Positions 25,561 to 37,900 of a stretch of DNA of 64,000 bases are shown here, piece by piece (position 1 is the first letter of the stretch; the number at the start of each line of letters is the position of its first letter). Origin of the DNA: Acanthosepion esculentum (Eukaryota > Mollusca > Cephalopoda > Sepiida > Sepiidae); contig CAXIWW010000817.1 of assembly GCA_964036315.1 (NCBI GenBank), positions 7,971,501 through 8,035,500 on the forward strand, read 5' to 3'. The notes beneath the pieces are model-generated. The model searched no databases, was not told the DNA's origin, and saw nothing but the letters and a program-made list of their open reading frames with translations. Position numbers and translations under genes: made by a program.

Positions 25561-25748
25561 GAAAAATTAGAAATGCAGTCTTATTGTGCACTCTGGAATT
25601 CGGGCGCTGTAAATTGTCAGACGACATACCGCGCACATGGTGAAAGCTGTACTTTTTACTATCTGAGCAAATGAAAAATCTCTGTATATATAGATAAATC
25701 AAATAATTGCACACAATTTCATACCCATTTTGAAAATATTTCTTTTAA

Positions 25749-25869
25749 TGGAAAAAGTTATAAACAAGTGAAATATGACTGATTTCCCTGTTTAGGGCTG
25801 CATAACAATTTCCGTAAATGAGCTAACACAAGCCCCATACCGTTGAATTTCGGCTCCACTCTATTCAAG
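25749..25869 (+). other. Most conserved core of module C
   Basis: This 121-bp stretch runs from AATGGAAAAAGTTATAAAC to CTCCACTCTATTCAAG. It differs from its inverted counterpart (54493 to about 54613) at only one position by eye. The neighbouring 211 bp of the same module differ at about 14 positions. It includes ATTTCCGTAAATGAGC and AAGCCCCATACCG. No recognised motif or reading frame explains the contrast. Confidence 0.6.
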
Positions 25870-25910
25870 GTGTCGAAAAACGTTTGAACTTATGGACAAT
25901 TGGACACCAA
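25870..25910 (+). repeat. Terminal direct repeat of module C, inner copy with deletion (41 bp)
   Basis: Begins GTGTCGAAAAACG and ends CAATTGGACACCAA. Compared with the equivalent copy at 54433-54492 it lacks about 19 internal bases that include the GGTAAG motif. Its end (GACACCAACAGATCAG) merges with the satellite D phrase AAACCAACAGATCAG, so the C/D junction lies within a short shared stretch. Confidence 0.82.
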
Positions 25911-26849
25911 CAGATCAGAGGCCATGCTGCTGGACGTAGTTTATCTTTTTACATTAGACGCTCAAATATGCACCAGAAACCAACAGATCAGAATCATGGC
26001 TGCTAGACGTCGTGTATCATCTTACACAAGACGCTCAGATATGGTCCGGAAGCCAACAGGTCAGAGGCCATGCTGGTGGACGTAGTTTATCTTTTACATT
26101 AGACGTTCAAATATGCACGAGAAACCCAGAGATCAGAAACAGGGCTGCTGGACGTTTTGTATCATATACACAAGACGCTGAAATTCGGACAGGAAACCAA
26201 GAATTCAGAGGCCATGCTGCTGGACGTAGTCTCTAATCTTACATTAGACGCTCAAATATGGACCGGAAACCAACAGATCAGAAGCCATGCTGCTGGACGT
26301 AGTTTATCTTTTTACATTAGACGCTCAAATATGCAACAGAAACAAACAGATCAGAATCATGGCTACTAGACGTAGTGTATCATCTTACACAAGACGGTCA
26401 GATATGGTCCGGAAACCAACAGGTCAGAGGCCATGCTCCTGGACGTAGTCTAAAATCTTACATTAGACGCTCAAATATGGACCGGAAACCAACAGATCAG
26501 AGGCCATGCTGCTGGACGTAGTTTATCTTTTTACATTTGTCGCTCAAATATGCACCAGAAACCAAGAAGTCAGAAACAGGGCTGCTGGACGTAGTGTATC
26601 ATCTTACACAAGACGCTCAAATATGGACCAGAAGCCAACAAATCAGAGGCCATGCTGCTGGACGTAGTTTATCTTTTTACATTAGACGCTCAAATATGCA
26701 CCAGAAACCAAGAGATCAGAAACAGGGCTGCTGGACGTAGTGTATCATCTTACACAAGACTCTCAAATATGGACCAGAAGCCAACAGGTCAGAGGCTATT
26801 CTGCTGGACGTAGTCTAAAATCTTATATTAGACGCTCAAATACTGACCG

Positions 26850-29424
26850 GAAACCAACAGATCAGAGGCCATTGCTGCTGGCCCTAGTATATCTTTTTAC
26901 ATTAGACGCTCAAATATGCACAAGAAACCAAGAGATCAGAAACAGGGCTGCTGGACGTAGTGTATCATCTTACACAAGACTCTCAAATATGGACCGGAAG
27001 CCAACAGGTCAGAGGCTATGCTGCTGGACGTAGTCTAAAATCTTACATTAGACGCTCAAATATGGACCGGAAACCAACAGATCAGAGGCCATGCTGCTGG
27101 ACGTAGTTTATCTTTTTACATTAGACGCTCAAATATGCACCAGAAACCAAGAGATCAGAAACAGGGCTGCTGGACGTAGTGTATCATCTTACACAAAACG
27201 CTCAAATATGGACCGGAAGCCAACAGGTCAGAGGCCATTATGCCGGACGTAGTCTAAAATCTTACATTAGACGCTCAAATATGCACCAGAAACCAAGAGA
27301 TCAGAAACAGGGCTGCTGGACGTTGTGTATCATATAGACAAGACGCTCAAATACGGACCGGAAACCAAGAGTTCAGAGGCCATGCTGCTGGACGTAGTCT
27401 AAAATCTTACATTAGACGCTCAAATATGGACCGGAAACCAACAGATCAGAGGCCATGCTGCTGGTCGTAATTTATCTTTTTACATTAGACGCTCAAATAT
27501 GCAACAGAAACCAACAGATCAGAATCATGGCTGCTAGACGTAGTGTATCATCTTACACAAGACGCTCAGATATGGTCCGGAAGCCAACAGGTCAGAGGCC
27601 ATCCTGCTGGACGTAGTCTAAAATCTTACATTAGACGCTCAAATATGGACAGGAAACCAAGAGATCAGAAACGGGGCTGCTGGACGTAGTGTATCATCTT
27701 ACACAAGACGCTCAAATATGGACCGGAAGCCAACAGATCAGAGGCCATGCTGCTGGGCGTAGTTTATCTTTTTACATTAGACGCTCAAATATGCACCAGA
27801 AACCAAGAGATCAGAAACAGGGCTGCTGGACGTAGTGTATCATCTTACACAAGACGCTCAAATATGGACCAGAAGCAAACTGGTCAGAGGCTATGCTGCT
27901 GGACGTAGTCTAAAATCTTATATTAGATTCTCAAATATGCACCAGAAACCAACAGATCAGAATCATGGCTGCTGGACATAGTGTATCATCTTACACAAGA
28001 CGCTCAAATATGAACCGGAAGCCAAGAGTTCAGAGTCCATGCTGCTGGTCGTAGTCTAAAATCTTACATTAGAGGCTCAAATATGGACCGGAAACCAACA
28101 GATCAGAGTCCATGCTGCTGGACGTAGTTTATCTTTTACATTAGACGGTCAAATATGCACCAGGAACCAAGAGATAAGAAACAGGGCTGCTGGACGTAGT
28201 GTCTCATCTTACACAAGACGCTCAAATATGGACCGGAAGCCAACAGGTCAGAGGCCATGTTGCTGGGCGTAGACTAAAATCTTACATTAGACGCTCAAAT
28301 ATGGACCGGAAACCAACAGATCAGAGGCCATGCTGCTGGTCGTAGTTTATCTTTTTACATTAGACGCTCAAATATGCACCAGAAACCAAGAGATCAGAAA
28401 CAGGGCTGCTGGACGTAGTGTATCATCTTACACAAGACGCTCAAATATTGACCGCAAGCCAACAGGTCAGAGTCTATGCTGCTGGACGTAGTCTAAAATC
28501 TTATATTAGACGCTCAAATATGGACCGGAAACCAACAGCTCAGAGGCCATGCTGCTGGACGTAGTATATCTTTTTACATTAGACGCTCAAATATGCACAA
28601 GATACCAAGAGATCAGAAACAGGGATGCTGGACGTAGTGTATCATCTTACACAAGACGCTCAAATATGGACCTGAAGCCAACAGGTCAGAGGAAATGCGG
28701 CTGGACGTAGTCTAAAATCTTACATTGGACGCTCAAATATGGTCCGGAAAACAACAGATCAGAGGCCATGCTGCTGGACGGAGTTTATCTTTTTACATTA
28801 GATGCTCAAATATGCACCTGAAACCAACAGATTAGAATCATATCTGCTGGACGTAGTGTATCTTCTTACACTAGATTCTCAAATATGGACCGGAAGCCAA
28901 GAGGTCAGAGTCCATGCTGCTGGTCGTAGTCTAAAATCTTACATTAGAGGCTCAAATATGGACCGGAAACCAACAGATCGGAGGACATGCTGCTGGACGT
29001 AGTTTATCTCTTACATTAGACGGTCAAATATGAAACGGAAACCAACAGATCAGAGGCCATTGCTGCTGGCCCTAGTATATCTTTTTACATTAGACGCTCA
29101 AATATGCACAAGAAACCAAGAGATCAGAAACAGGGCTGCTGGACGTAGTGTATCATCTTACACAAGACTCTCAAATATGGACCGGAAGCCAACAGGTCAG
29201 AGGCTATGCTGCTGGACGTAGTCTAAAATCTTACATTAGACGCTCAAATATGGACCGGAAACCAACAGATCAGAGGCCATGCTGCTGGACGTAGTTTATC
29301 TTTTTACATTAGACGCTCAAATATGCACCAGAAACCAAGAGATCAGAAACAGGGCTGCTGGACGTAGTGTATCATCTTACACAAAACGCTCAAATATGGA
29401 CCGGTAGCCAACAGGTCAGAGGCC
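26850..29424 (+). repeat. Dispersed duplication in satellite D (offset 2,188 bp)
   Basis: About 387 bp at 26850-27236 recur at 29038-29424. Both contain the private phrases CCATTGCTGCTGGCCCTAG and CACAAAACGCTC. The coordinates given span both copies and the material between them. The match fades on each side, as expected for an old higher-order unit interrupted by later changes. Confidence 0.65.
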
Positions 29425-32400
29425 ATGCTGCTGGAGGTAGTCTAAAATCTTATATTAGACGCTCAAATATTGACCGGAAACCAACAGATCAGAGGCCATG
29501 CTGCTGGACGTAGTATATCTTTTTACATTAGACGCTCAAATATGCACAAGATACCAAGAGATCAGAAACAGGGCTGCTGGACGTAGTGTATCATCTTACA
29601 CAAGACTCTCAAATATGGACCTGAAGCCAACAGTTCAGAGGCAATGCGGCTAGACGTAGTCTAAAATCTTACATTGGACGCTCAAATATGTTCCGGAAAC
29701 CAACAGATCAGAGGCCATGCTGCTGTACGTAGCTTATCTTTTTACATTAGACGCTCAAATATGCACCAGAAACCAACAGATCTGAATCATGGCTGCTGGA
29801 CGTAGTGTATCATCTTACACAAGACGCTCAAATATGGACCGGAAGCCAACAGGTCAGAGTCCATGCTGCTGGTCGTAGTCTAAAATCTTACATTAGAGGC
29901 TCAAATATGGACCGGAAACCAAGAGATCAGAGGCCATGCTGCTGGACGTATTTTATCTTTTACATTAGACGGTCAAATACGCACCAGAAACCAAGAGATC
30001 AGAAACAGGGCTGCTGGACGTAGTGTATCATCTTACACTAGACGCTCAAATATGGACCGGAAGCCAACAGGTCAGAGGCCATGCTGCTGGACGTAGTCTA
30101 AAATCTTACATTATACGCTCAAATATGAACCGGAAACCAACAGATCAGAGGCCATGCTGCTGGACGTTGATTATCTTTTTACATTAGACGCTCATATATG
30201 CACCAGAAACCAAGAGATCAGAAACAGGGCTGCTGGACGTTGTGTATCATATACAGAAGACGCTCAAATACGGACCGGAAACCAAGAGTTCAGAGGCCAT
30301 GCTTCTGGACGTAGTCTAAAATCTTACATTAGACGCTCAAATATGAACCGGAAACCAACAGATCATAGGCCATGCTGCTGGACGTAGTTTATCTTTTTAC
30401 ATTAGACGGTCAAATATGCACCAGAAACCAAAAGATCAGAATCATGGATGCTAGACGTAGTGTATCATCTTACACAAGACGCTCAGATATGGTCCGGAAG
30501 CCAACAGGTCAGAGGCCATGCTGCTGGACGTAGTCTAAAATCTTATATTAGACGCTCAAATATGGACCGGAAACCAACAGATCAAAGGCCATGCTGCTGG
30601 ACGTAGTTTATCTTTTTACATTAGACGCTCAAATATGCACCAGAAACCAAGAGATCAGAAACAGGGCTGCTGGACGTAGTGTATCATCTTACACAAGACG
30701 CTCAAATATGGACCGGAAGCCAACAGGTCAGAGGCTATGCTGCTGGACGTAGTCTAAAATCTTCTATTAGACGCTCAAATATGGACCGGAAAACAACAGA
30801 TCAGAGGCCATGCTGCTGGCCGTAGTATATCTTTTTACATTAGACGCTCAAATATGCACAAGATACCAAGAGTTCAGAAACAGGGCTGCTGGACGTAGTG
30901 TATCATCTTACACAAGACGCTCAAATATGGACCTGAAGCCAACAGGTCAGAGGCAATGCGGCTGGACGTAGTCTAAAATCTTACATTGGACGCTCAAATA
31001 TGGTCCGGAAACCAACAGATCAGAGGCCATGCTGCTGGACGTAGTTTACCTTTTACATTAGACGCTCAAATATGGACCGGAATCCAACAGATCAGAGGCC
31101 ATGCTGCTGGACGTTGTTTCTCTTTTTACATTAGACGCTCAAATATGCATCAGAAACAAGAGATCAGTATCATGGCTGCTGGAAGTAGTGTATCATCTTA
31201 CACAAGACGGTCAAATATGGACCGGAAGCCAACAGGTCAGAGGCCATTCTGCCGGACGTAGTCTAAAATCTTACATTAGACGCTCAAATATGAACCGGAA
31301 ACCAACAGATCAGAGGCCATGCTGCTGGGCGTAGTTTATCTTTTTACATCAGACGCTCAAATATGCACCAGAAAAAAAGAGATCAGAAACAGGTCTGCTG
31401 GACGTAGTGTATAATTTTACAGAAGACGCTCAAGTATGGACCGGAAGCCAACAGGTCAGAGGCCATGCTGCTGGACGTAGCCTAAAATCTTACATTAGAC
31501 GCTCAAATATGAACCGGAAACCAACAGATCAGAGGCCATGCTGCTGGACGTAGATTATCTTTTTACATTAGACGCTCAAATATGCACCATAAACCAAGAG
31601 ATCAGAAACAGGGCTGCTGGACGTTGTGTATCATATAGACAAGACGCTCAAATACGGACCGGAAACCAAGAGTTCAGAGGCCATGCTGCTGGACGTAGTC
31701 TAAAATCTTACATTAGACGCTCAAATATGGACCGGAAACCAACAGATCAGAGGCCATGCTGCTGGTCGTAATTTATCTTTTTACATTAGACGCTCAAATA
31801 TGCAACAGAAACCAACAGATCAGAATCATGGCTGCTAGACGTAGTGTATCATCTTACACAAGACGCTCAGATATGGTCCGGAAGCCAACAGGTCAGAGGC
31901 CATGCTGCTGGACGTAGTCTAAAATCTTACATTAGACGCTCAAATATGGACAGGAAACCAAGAGATCAGAAACAGGGCTGCTGGACGTAGTGTATCATCT
32001 TACACAAGACGCTCAAATATGGACCGGAAGCCAACAGATCAGAGGCCATGCTGCTGGGCGTAGTTTATCTTTTTACATTAGACGCTCAAATATGCACCAG
32101 AAACCAAGAGATCAGAAACAGGGCTGCTGGACGTAGTGTATCATCTTACACAAGACGCTCAAATATGGACCTGAAGCAAACTGGTCAGAGGCTATGCTGC
32201 TGGACGTAGTCTAAAATCTTATATTAGATTCTCAAATATGCACCAGAAACCAACAGATCAGAATCATGGCTGCTGGACATAGTGTATCATCTTACACAAG
32301 ACGCTCAAATATGAACCGGAAGCCAAGAGTTCAGAGTCCATGCTGCTGGTCGTAGTCTAAAATCTTATATTAGAGGCTCAAATATGGACCGGAAACCAAC

Positions 32401-32590
32401 AGATCAGATTCCATGCTGCTGGACGTAGTTTATCTTTTACATTAGACGGTCAAATATGCACCAGAAACCAAGAGATAAGAAACAGGGCTGCTGGACGTAG
32501 TGTCTCATCTTACACAAGACGCTCAAATATGGACCGGAAGCCAACAGGTCAGAGGCCATGTTGCTGGGCGTAGACTAAAATCTTATATTA
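27265..32590 (+). repeat. Paired 1-kb segments in satellite D (offset 4,301 bp)
   Basis: About 27265-28290 is collinear with 31566-32590. Shared private features are ATATAGACAAGACGC, GAAGCAAACTGGTCAG, TATTAGATTCTCAAATATGC and CCATGTTGCTGGGCG, all at a constant offset of 4,301 bp. A few substitutions are present (AAACGGGGCTG versus AAACAGGGCTG). The coordinates given span both members. Confidence 0.65.
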
Positions 32591-32599
32591 GACGCTCAA

Positions 32600-35518
32600 A
32601 TATGGACCGGAAACCAACAGCTCAGAGGCCATGCTGCTGGACGTAGTATATCTTTTTACATTAGACGCTCAAATATGCACAAGATACCAAGAGATCAGAA
32701 ACAGGGATGCTGGACGTAGTGTATCATCTTACACAAGACGCTCAAATATGGACCTGAAGCCAACAGGTCAGAAACAATGCGGCTGGACGTAGTCTAAAAT
32801 CTTACATTGGACGCTCAAATATGGTCCGGAAACCAACAGATCAGAGGCGCTGCTCCTGGACGTAGTTTATCTTTTTATATTAGACGCTCATATAGGCACC
32901 AGAAACCAACAGATCAGAATCATGTCTGCTGGACGTAGTGTATCATCTTACACAAGAGGGTCAAATATGGACCGGAAGCCAAGAGGTCAGAGTCCATGCT
33001 GCTGGTCGTAGTCTAAAATCTTACATTAGAGGCTCACATATGGACCGGAAACCAACAGATCAGAGGCCATGCTGCTGGACGTAGTATATCTTTTTACATT
33101 AGACGCTCAAATATGCACAAGATACCAAGAGATCAGAAGCAGGGCTGCTGGACGTAGTGTATCATCTTACACAAGACGCTCAAATATGAACCTGAAGCCA
33201 AAAGGTCAGAGGCAATGCGGCTGGACGTAGTCTAAAATCTTACATTGGACGCTCAAATATGGTCCGGAAGCCAACAGATCAGAGGCCATGCTGCTGGACG
33301 TAGTTTATCTTTTTAAATTAGACGCTCAAATATGCACCAGAAACCAACAGATCAGAATCATTGCTGCTGGACGTAGTGTATCATCTTACACAAGACGCTC
33401 AAATATGGACCGGAATGCCAACAGGTCAGAGTCCATGCTGCTGGTCGTAGTCTAAAATCTTACATTAGAGGCTCAAATATGGACCGGAAACCAACAGATC
33501 AGAGGCCATGCTGCTGGACGTAGTTTATCTTTTACATTAGACGGTCAAATATGCACCAGAAACCAAGAGATCAGAAACAGGGCTGCTGGACGTAGTGTAT
33601 CATCTTACACAAGACGCTCACATATGGACCGGAAGCCAACAGATCAGAGGCCATGCTGCTGGATGTAGTCTAAAATATTACATTAGACGCACAAATATGA
33701 ACCGGAAAACAACAGATCAGAGGCCATGCTGCTGGACGTAGTTTATCATTTTATATTGGACGCTCAAATATGCACCAGAAAGCAAGTGATCAGGAACAGG
33801 TCTGCTGGACGTAGTGTATCATCTTACAGAAGACGCTCAAATATAGACCGGAAGCCAACAGGTCAGAGGCCATGCTAATGGGCGTAGTCTAAAATCTTAC
33901 ATTAGACGCTCAAATATGAACCGGAAACCAACAGATCAGAGGCCTGCTGCTGGACGTAGATTATCTTTTTACATTAGACGCTCAAATATGCACCAGAAAC
34001 CAAGAGATCAGAAACAGGGCTGCTGGACGTTGTGTATCATCTTACACAAGATGCTCAAATATGGACCGGAAACCAACAGCTCAGAGGCCATGCTGCTGGA
34101 CGTAGTATATCTTTTTACATTAGACGCTCAAATATGCACAAGATACCAAGAGATCAGAAACAGGGATGCTGGACGTAGTGTATCATCTTACACAAGACGC
34201 TCAAATATGGACCTGAAGCCAACATGTCAGAAACAATGCGGCTGGACGTAGTCTAAAATCTTACATTGGACGCTCAAATATGGTCCGGAAACCAACAGAT
34301 CAGAGGCGCTGCTCCTGGACGTAGTTTATCTTTTTATATTAGACGCTCATATAGGCACCAGAAACCAACAGATCAGAATCATGTCTGCTGGACGTAGTGT
34401 ATCATCTTACACAAGAGGGTCAAATATGGACCGGAAGCCAAGAGGTCAGAGTCCATGCTGCTGGTCGTAGTCTAAAATCTTACATTAGAGGCTCAAATAT
34501 GGACCGGAAACCAACAGATCAGAGGCCATGCTGCTGGACGTAGTATATCTTTTTACATTAGACGCTCAAATATGCACAAGATACCAAGAGATCAGAAGCA
34601 GGGCTGCTGGACGTAGTGTATCATCTTACACAAGACGCTCAAATATGAACCTGAAGCCAAAAGGTCAGAGGCAATGCGGCTGGACGTAGTCTAAAATCTT
34701 ACATTGGACGCTCAAATATGGTCCGGAAGCCAACAGATCAGAGGCCATGCTGCTGGACGTAGTTTATCTTTTTAAATTAGACGCTCAAATATGCACCAGA
34801 AACCAACAGATCAGAATCATTGCTGCTGGACGTAGTGTATCATCTTACACAAGACGCTCAAATATGGACCGGAATGCCAACAGGTCAGAGTCCATGCTGC
34901 TGGTCGTAGTCTAAAATCTTACATTAGAGGCTCAAATATGGACCGGAAACCAACAGATCAGAGGCCATGCTGCTGGACGTAGTTTATCTTTTACATTAGA
35001 CGGTCAAATATGCACCAGAAACCAAGAGATCAGAAACAGGGCTGCTGGACGTAGTGTATCATCTTACACAAGACGCTCACATATGGACCGGAAGCCAACA
35101 GATCAGAGGCCATGCTGCTGGATGTAGTCTAAAATATTACATTAGACGCACAAATATGAACCGGAAAACAACAGATCAGAGGCCATGCTGCTGGACGTAG
35201 TTTATCATTTTATATTGGACGCTCAAATATGCACCAGAAAGCAAGTGATCAGGAACAGGTCTGCTGGACGTAGTGTATCATCTTACAGAAGACGCTCAAA
35301 TATAGACCGGAAGCCAACAGGTCAGAGGCCATGCTAATGGGCGTAGTCTAAAATCTTACATTAGACGCTCAAATATGAACCGGAAACCAACAGATCAGAG
35401 GCCTGCTGCTGGACGTAGATTATCTTTTTACATTAGACGCTCAAATATGCACCAGAAACCAAGAGATCAGAAACAGGGCTGCTGGACGTTGTGTATCATC
35501 TTACACAAGATGCTCAAA
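32600..35518 (+). repeat. 1,459-bp tandem duplication in satellite D
   Basis: Copy 1 is about 32600-34059 and copy 2 about 34060-35518, with a constant offset of 1,459 bp. Both carry CATATAGGCACC, GGACCGGAATGCCAAC, GCCATGCTAATGGGC and the one-monomer variant AGAGGCCTGCTGCTGG. Substitutions seen include CAACAGGTCAG (about 32762) versus CAACATGTCAG, and GGCTCACATATGG (about 33030) versus GGCTCAAATATGG. These differences show the copies are not simply an assembly repeat. Confidence 0.85.
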
Positions 35519-37900
35519 TATGGACCGGAAACCAAGAGTTCAGAAGCCATGCTGCTGGACGTAGTCTAAAATCTTACATTAGACGCTCAAATATGGACCG
35601 GAAACCAACAGATCAGAGGCCATGCTGCTGGACTTAGTTTATCTTTTTATATTAGACGATCAAATATGCACCAGAAACCAACAGATCAGAACCATGGCAC
35701 TAGACGTAGTGTATCATCTTACACAAGACGCTCAGATATAGTCCGGGGGCCAACAGGTCAGAGGCCATGCTGCTGGACGTAGTCTAAAATCTTACATTGG
35801 ACGCTCAAATATGGTCGGGAAACCAAGAGATCAGAGACCATGCTGCTGGAGGTAGTTTATCTTTATACATTAGACGCTCAAATATGCACCAGAAACCAAC
35901 AGATCAGAATCATGGCTGCTGGACGTAGTGTATCATCTTACACAAGACGGTCAAATATGGACCGGAAGCCAAGAGGTCAGAGGCCATGCTGCTGGTCGTA
36001 GTCTAGTATCTTACATTAGAAGCTCAAATATGGACCGGAAACCAACAGATCAGAGGCCATGCTGCTGGACGTAGTTTATCTTTTACATTAGACTGTTAAA
36101 TATGCACCAGAAACCAAGAGATTAGAAACAGCCTGCTGGACGTAGTGTATCATCTTACACAAGACCCTCAAATATGGACCGGAAGCCAACAGGTCAGAGG
36201 CCATGCTGCTGGACGTAGTCTAAAATCTTACATTAGACGCTCAAATATGGACCGGAAACCAACAGATCAGAGGCCATGCTGCTGGCCGTAGTTTATCTTT
36301 TTACATTAGAGGCTCAAATATCCACCAGGAGCCAACAGATCAGAATCACGGCTGCTGGACGTAGTGTATCATCTTACAGAAGACGCTCAAATATGGACCG
36401 GAAACCAAGAGTTCAGAGGCCATGCTGCTGGACGTAGTGTAAAATCTTACATTAGACGCTCAAATATGGACCGGAAACCAACAGATCAGAGGCCATGCTG
36501 CAGGACGTAGTTTATCGTTATACATTAGAGGCTCAAATATCCACCAGAAGCCAACAGATCAGAATCACGGCTGCTGGACGTCGTGTATCATATTACACAA
36601 GACGCTCAAATATGGACCGGAAGCCAACAGGTCAGAGGCCATGTAGCTGGACGTAGTTTGAAATCTTACATTAGACGCACAAATATGGACCGGAAACCAA
36701 CATATCAGAGGCCATGCTGCTGGGCGTAGATTATCTTTTTATATTACACGCACAAATATTCACCAGAAACCAATAGATTAGAAACTGGGCTGCTGGACGT
36801 AGTGTATCATCTCATACAAGACGCTCAAATATGGACCGAAAGCCAACAGGTCAGAGGCCATGCTGCTGGACGTACTCTAAAATCTTATATTAGAAGCTCA
36901 AATATGGACCGGAAACCAACCGATCAGAGGCCATGCTGCTGGGCCTAGTATATCTTTTTACATTAGACGGTCAAATATGCACAAGATACCAAGAGATCAG
37001 AAATAGGTCTGCTGGACGTAGTGTATCATCTTACACAAGACGCTGAAATATAGACCGGAAGCCAACAGGTCAGAGGCCATGCTGTTGGGCGTAGTCTAAA
37101 ATCTTACATTAGACGCTCAAATATGAACCGGAAACCAACAGATCAGAGGCCTGCTGCTGGACGTAGATTATCTTTTTACATTAGACGCTCAAATATGCAC
37201 CAGAAACCAAGAGATCAGAAACAGGGCTGCTGGACGTTGTGTATCATCTTACACAAGATGCTCAAATATGGACCGGAAACCAAGAGTTCATAAGCCATGC
37301 TGCTGGACGTAGTCTAAAATCTTACATTAGACGCTCAAATATGGACCGGAAACCAACAGATCAGAGGCCATGCTGCTGGACTTAGTTTATCTTTTTATAT
37401 TAGACGCTCAAATATGCACCAGAAACCAACAGATCAGAACCATGGCTACTAGACGTAGTGTATCATCTTACATAAGACGCTCAGATATAGTCCGGAAGCC
37501 AACAGGTCAGAGGCCATGCTGCTGGACGTAGTCTAAAATCTTACATTGGACGCTCAAATATGGTCGGGAAACAAACAGATCAGAGACCATGCTGCTGGAG
37601 GTAGTTTATCTTTATACATTAGACGCTCAAATATGCACCAGAAACCAACAGATCAGAATCATGGCTGCTGGACGTAGTTTATCATCTTACACAAGACGGT
37701 CAAATATGGACCGGAAGCCAAGAGGTCAGAGGCCATGCTGCTGGTCGTAGTCTAGTATCTTACATTAGAAGCTCAAATATGGACCGGAAACCAACAGATC
37801 AGAGGCCATGCTTCTGGACGTAGTTTATCTTTTACATTAGACGGTCAAATATGCACCAGAAACCAAGAGATCAGAAACAGCCTGCTGGACGTAGTGTATC
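35341..37900 (+). repeat. Paired segments in satellite D (offset about 1,748 bp)
   Basis: About 35341-36150 matches about 37089-37900. Shared marks are the GCCTGCTGCTGG variant, CTGGACTTAGTTTATC, GACCATGCTGCTGGAGG, GTCTAGTATCTTACATTAG and ACAGCCTGCTGG. One-base differences are present (CATGGCACTAG versus CATGGCTACTAG). About 0.9 kb of other D monomers lies between them. The coordinates given span both copies. Confidence 0.65.

Larger units (their letters stand above)
14783..25568 (+). repeat. 10,786-bp direct duplication, copy 2
   Basis: Second tandem copy, joined head-to-tail to copy 1. Position 14783 aligns with 3997, and 25568 aligns with 14782. At its right edge the sequence continues into intact module C (AAAAATTAGAAATGC), whereas copy 1 jumps back into satellite B (AAAAATTCCTGGG). 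Only one or two bases are shared at the breakpoint, so the event does not look like exchange between homologous monomers. It is either very recent or an assembly duplication. Confidence 0.93.
25477..25910 (+). other. Module C, non-satellite junction module (left copy)
   Basis: A 434-bp AT-rich segment unlike A, B or D, placed exactly between satellites B and D. It begins and ends with related repeats of about 60 bp in direct orientation (25477-25537 and a shortened copy 25870-25910). The interior is non-repetitive. An inverted copy lies at 54433-54884. Counting by eye, the interiors differ at about 15 of 330 positions. The differences are concentrated in the left 210 bp; the last 121 bp (25749-25869) differ at one base. 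A reverse-strand open frame through the left half is not conserved as protein. I recognise no known transposon or gene, and its function is unknown. Confidence 0.85.

Noticed and set aside
25253..25714. Reverse-strand frame of 153 codons through module C, with a counterpart at 54647-55108
   Set aside because: Of about 14 nucleotide differences in the C portion, about 11 change the amino acid, so there is no protein-level constraint. The frame starts at GTG and runs straight into satellite B.
25477..25910. Module C as an LTR or DNA transposon
   Set aside because: The terminal repeats are direct and only 60 bp, without TG...CA ends. No primer-binding site, polypurine tract, transposase remnant or target-site duplication is visible. 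The flanks are two different satellites.
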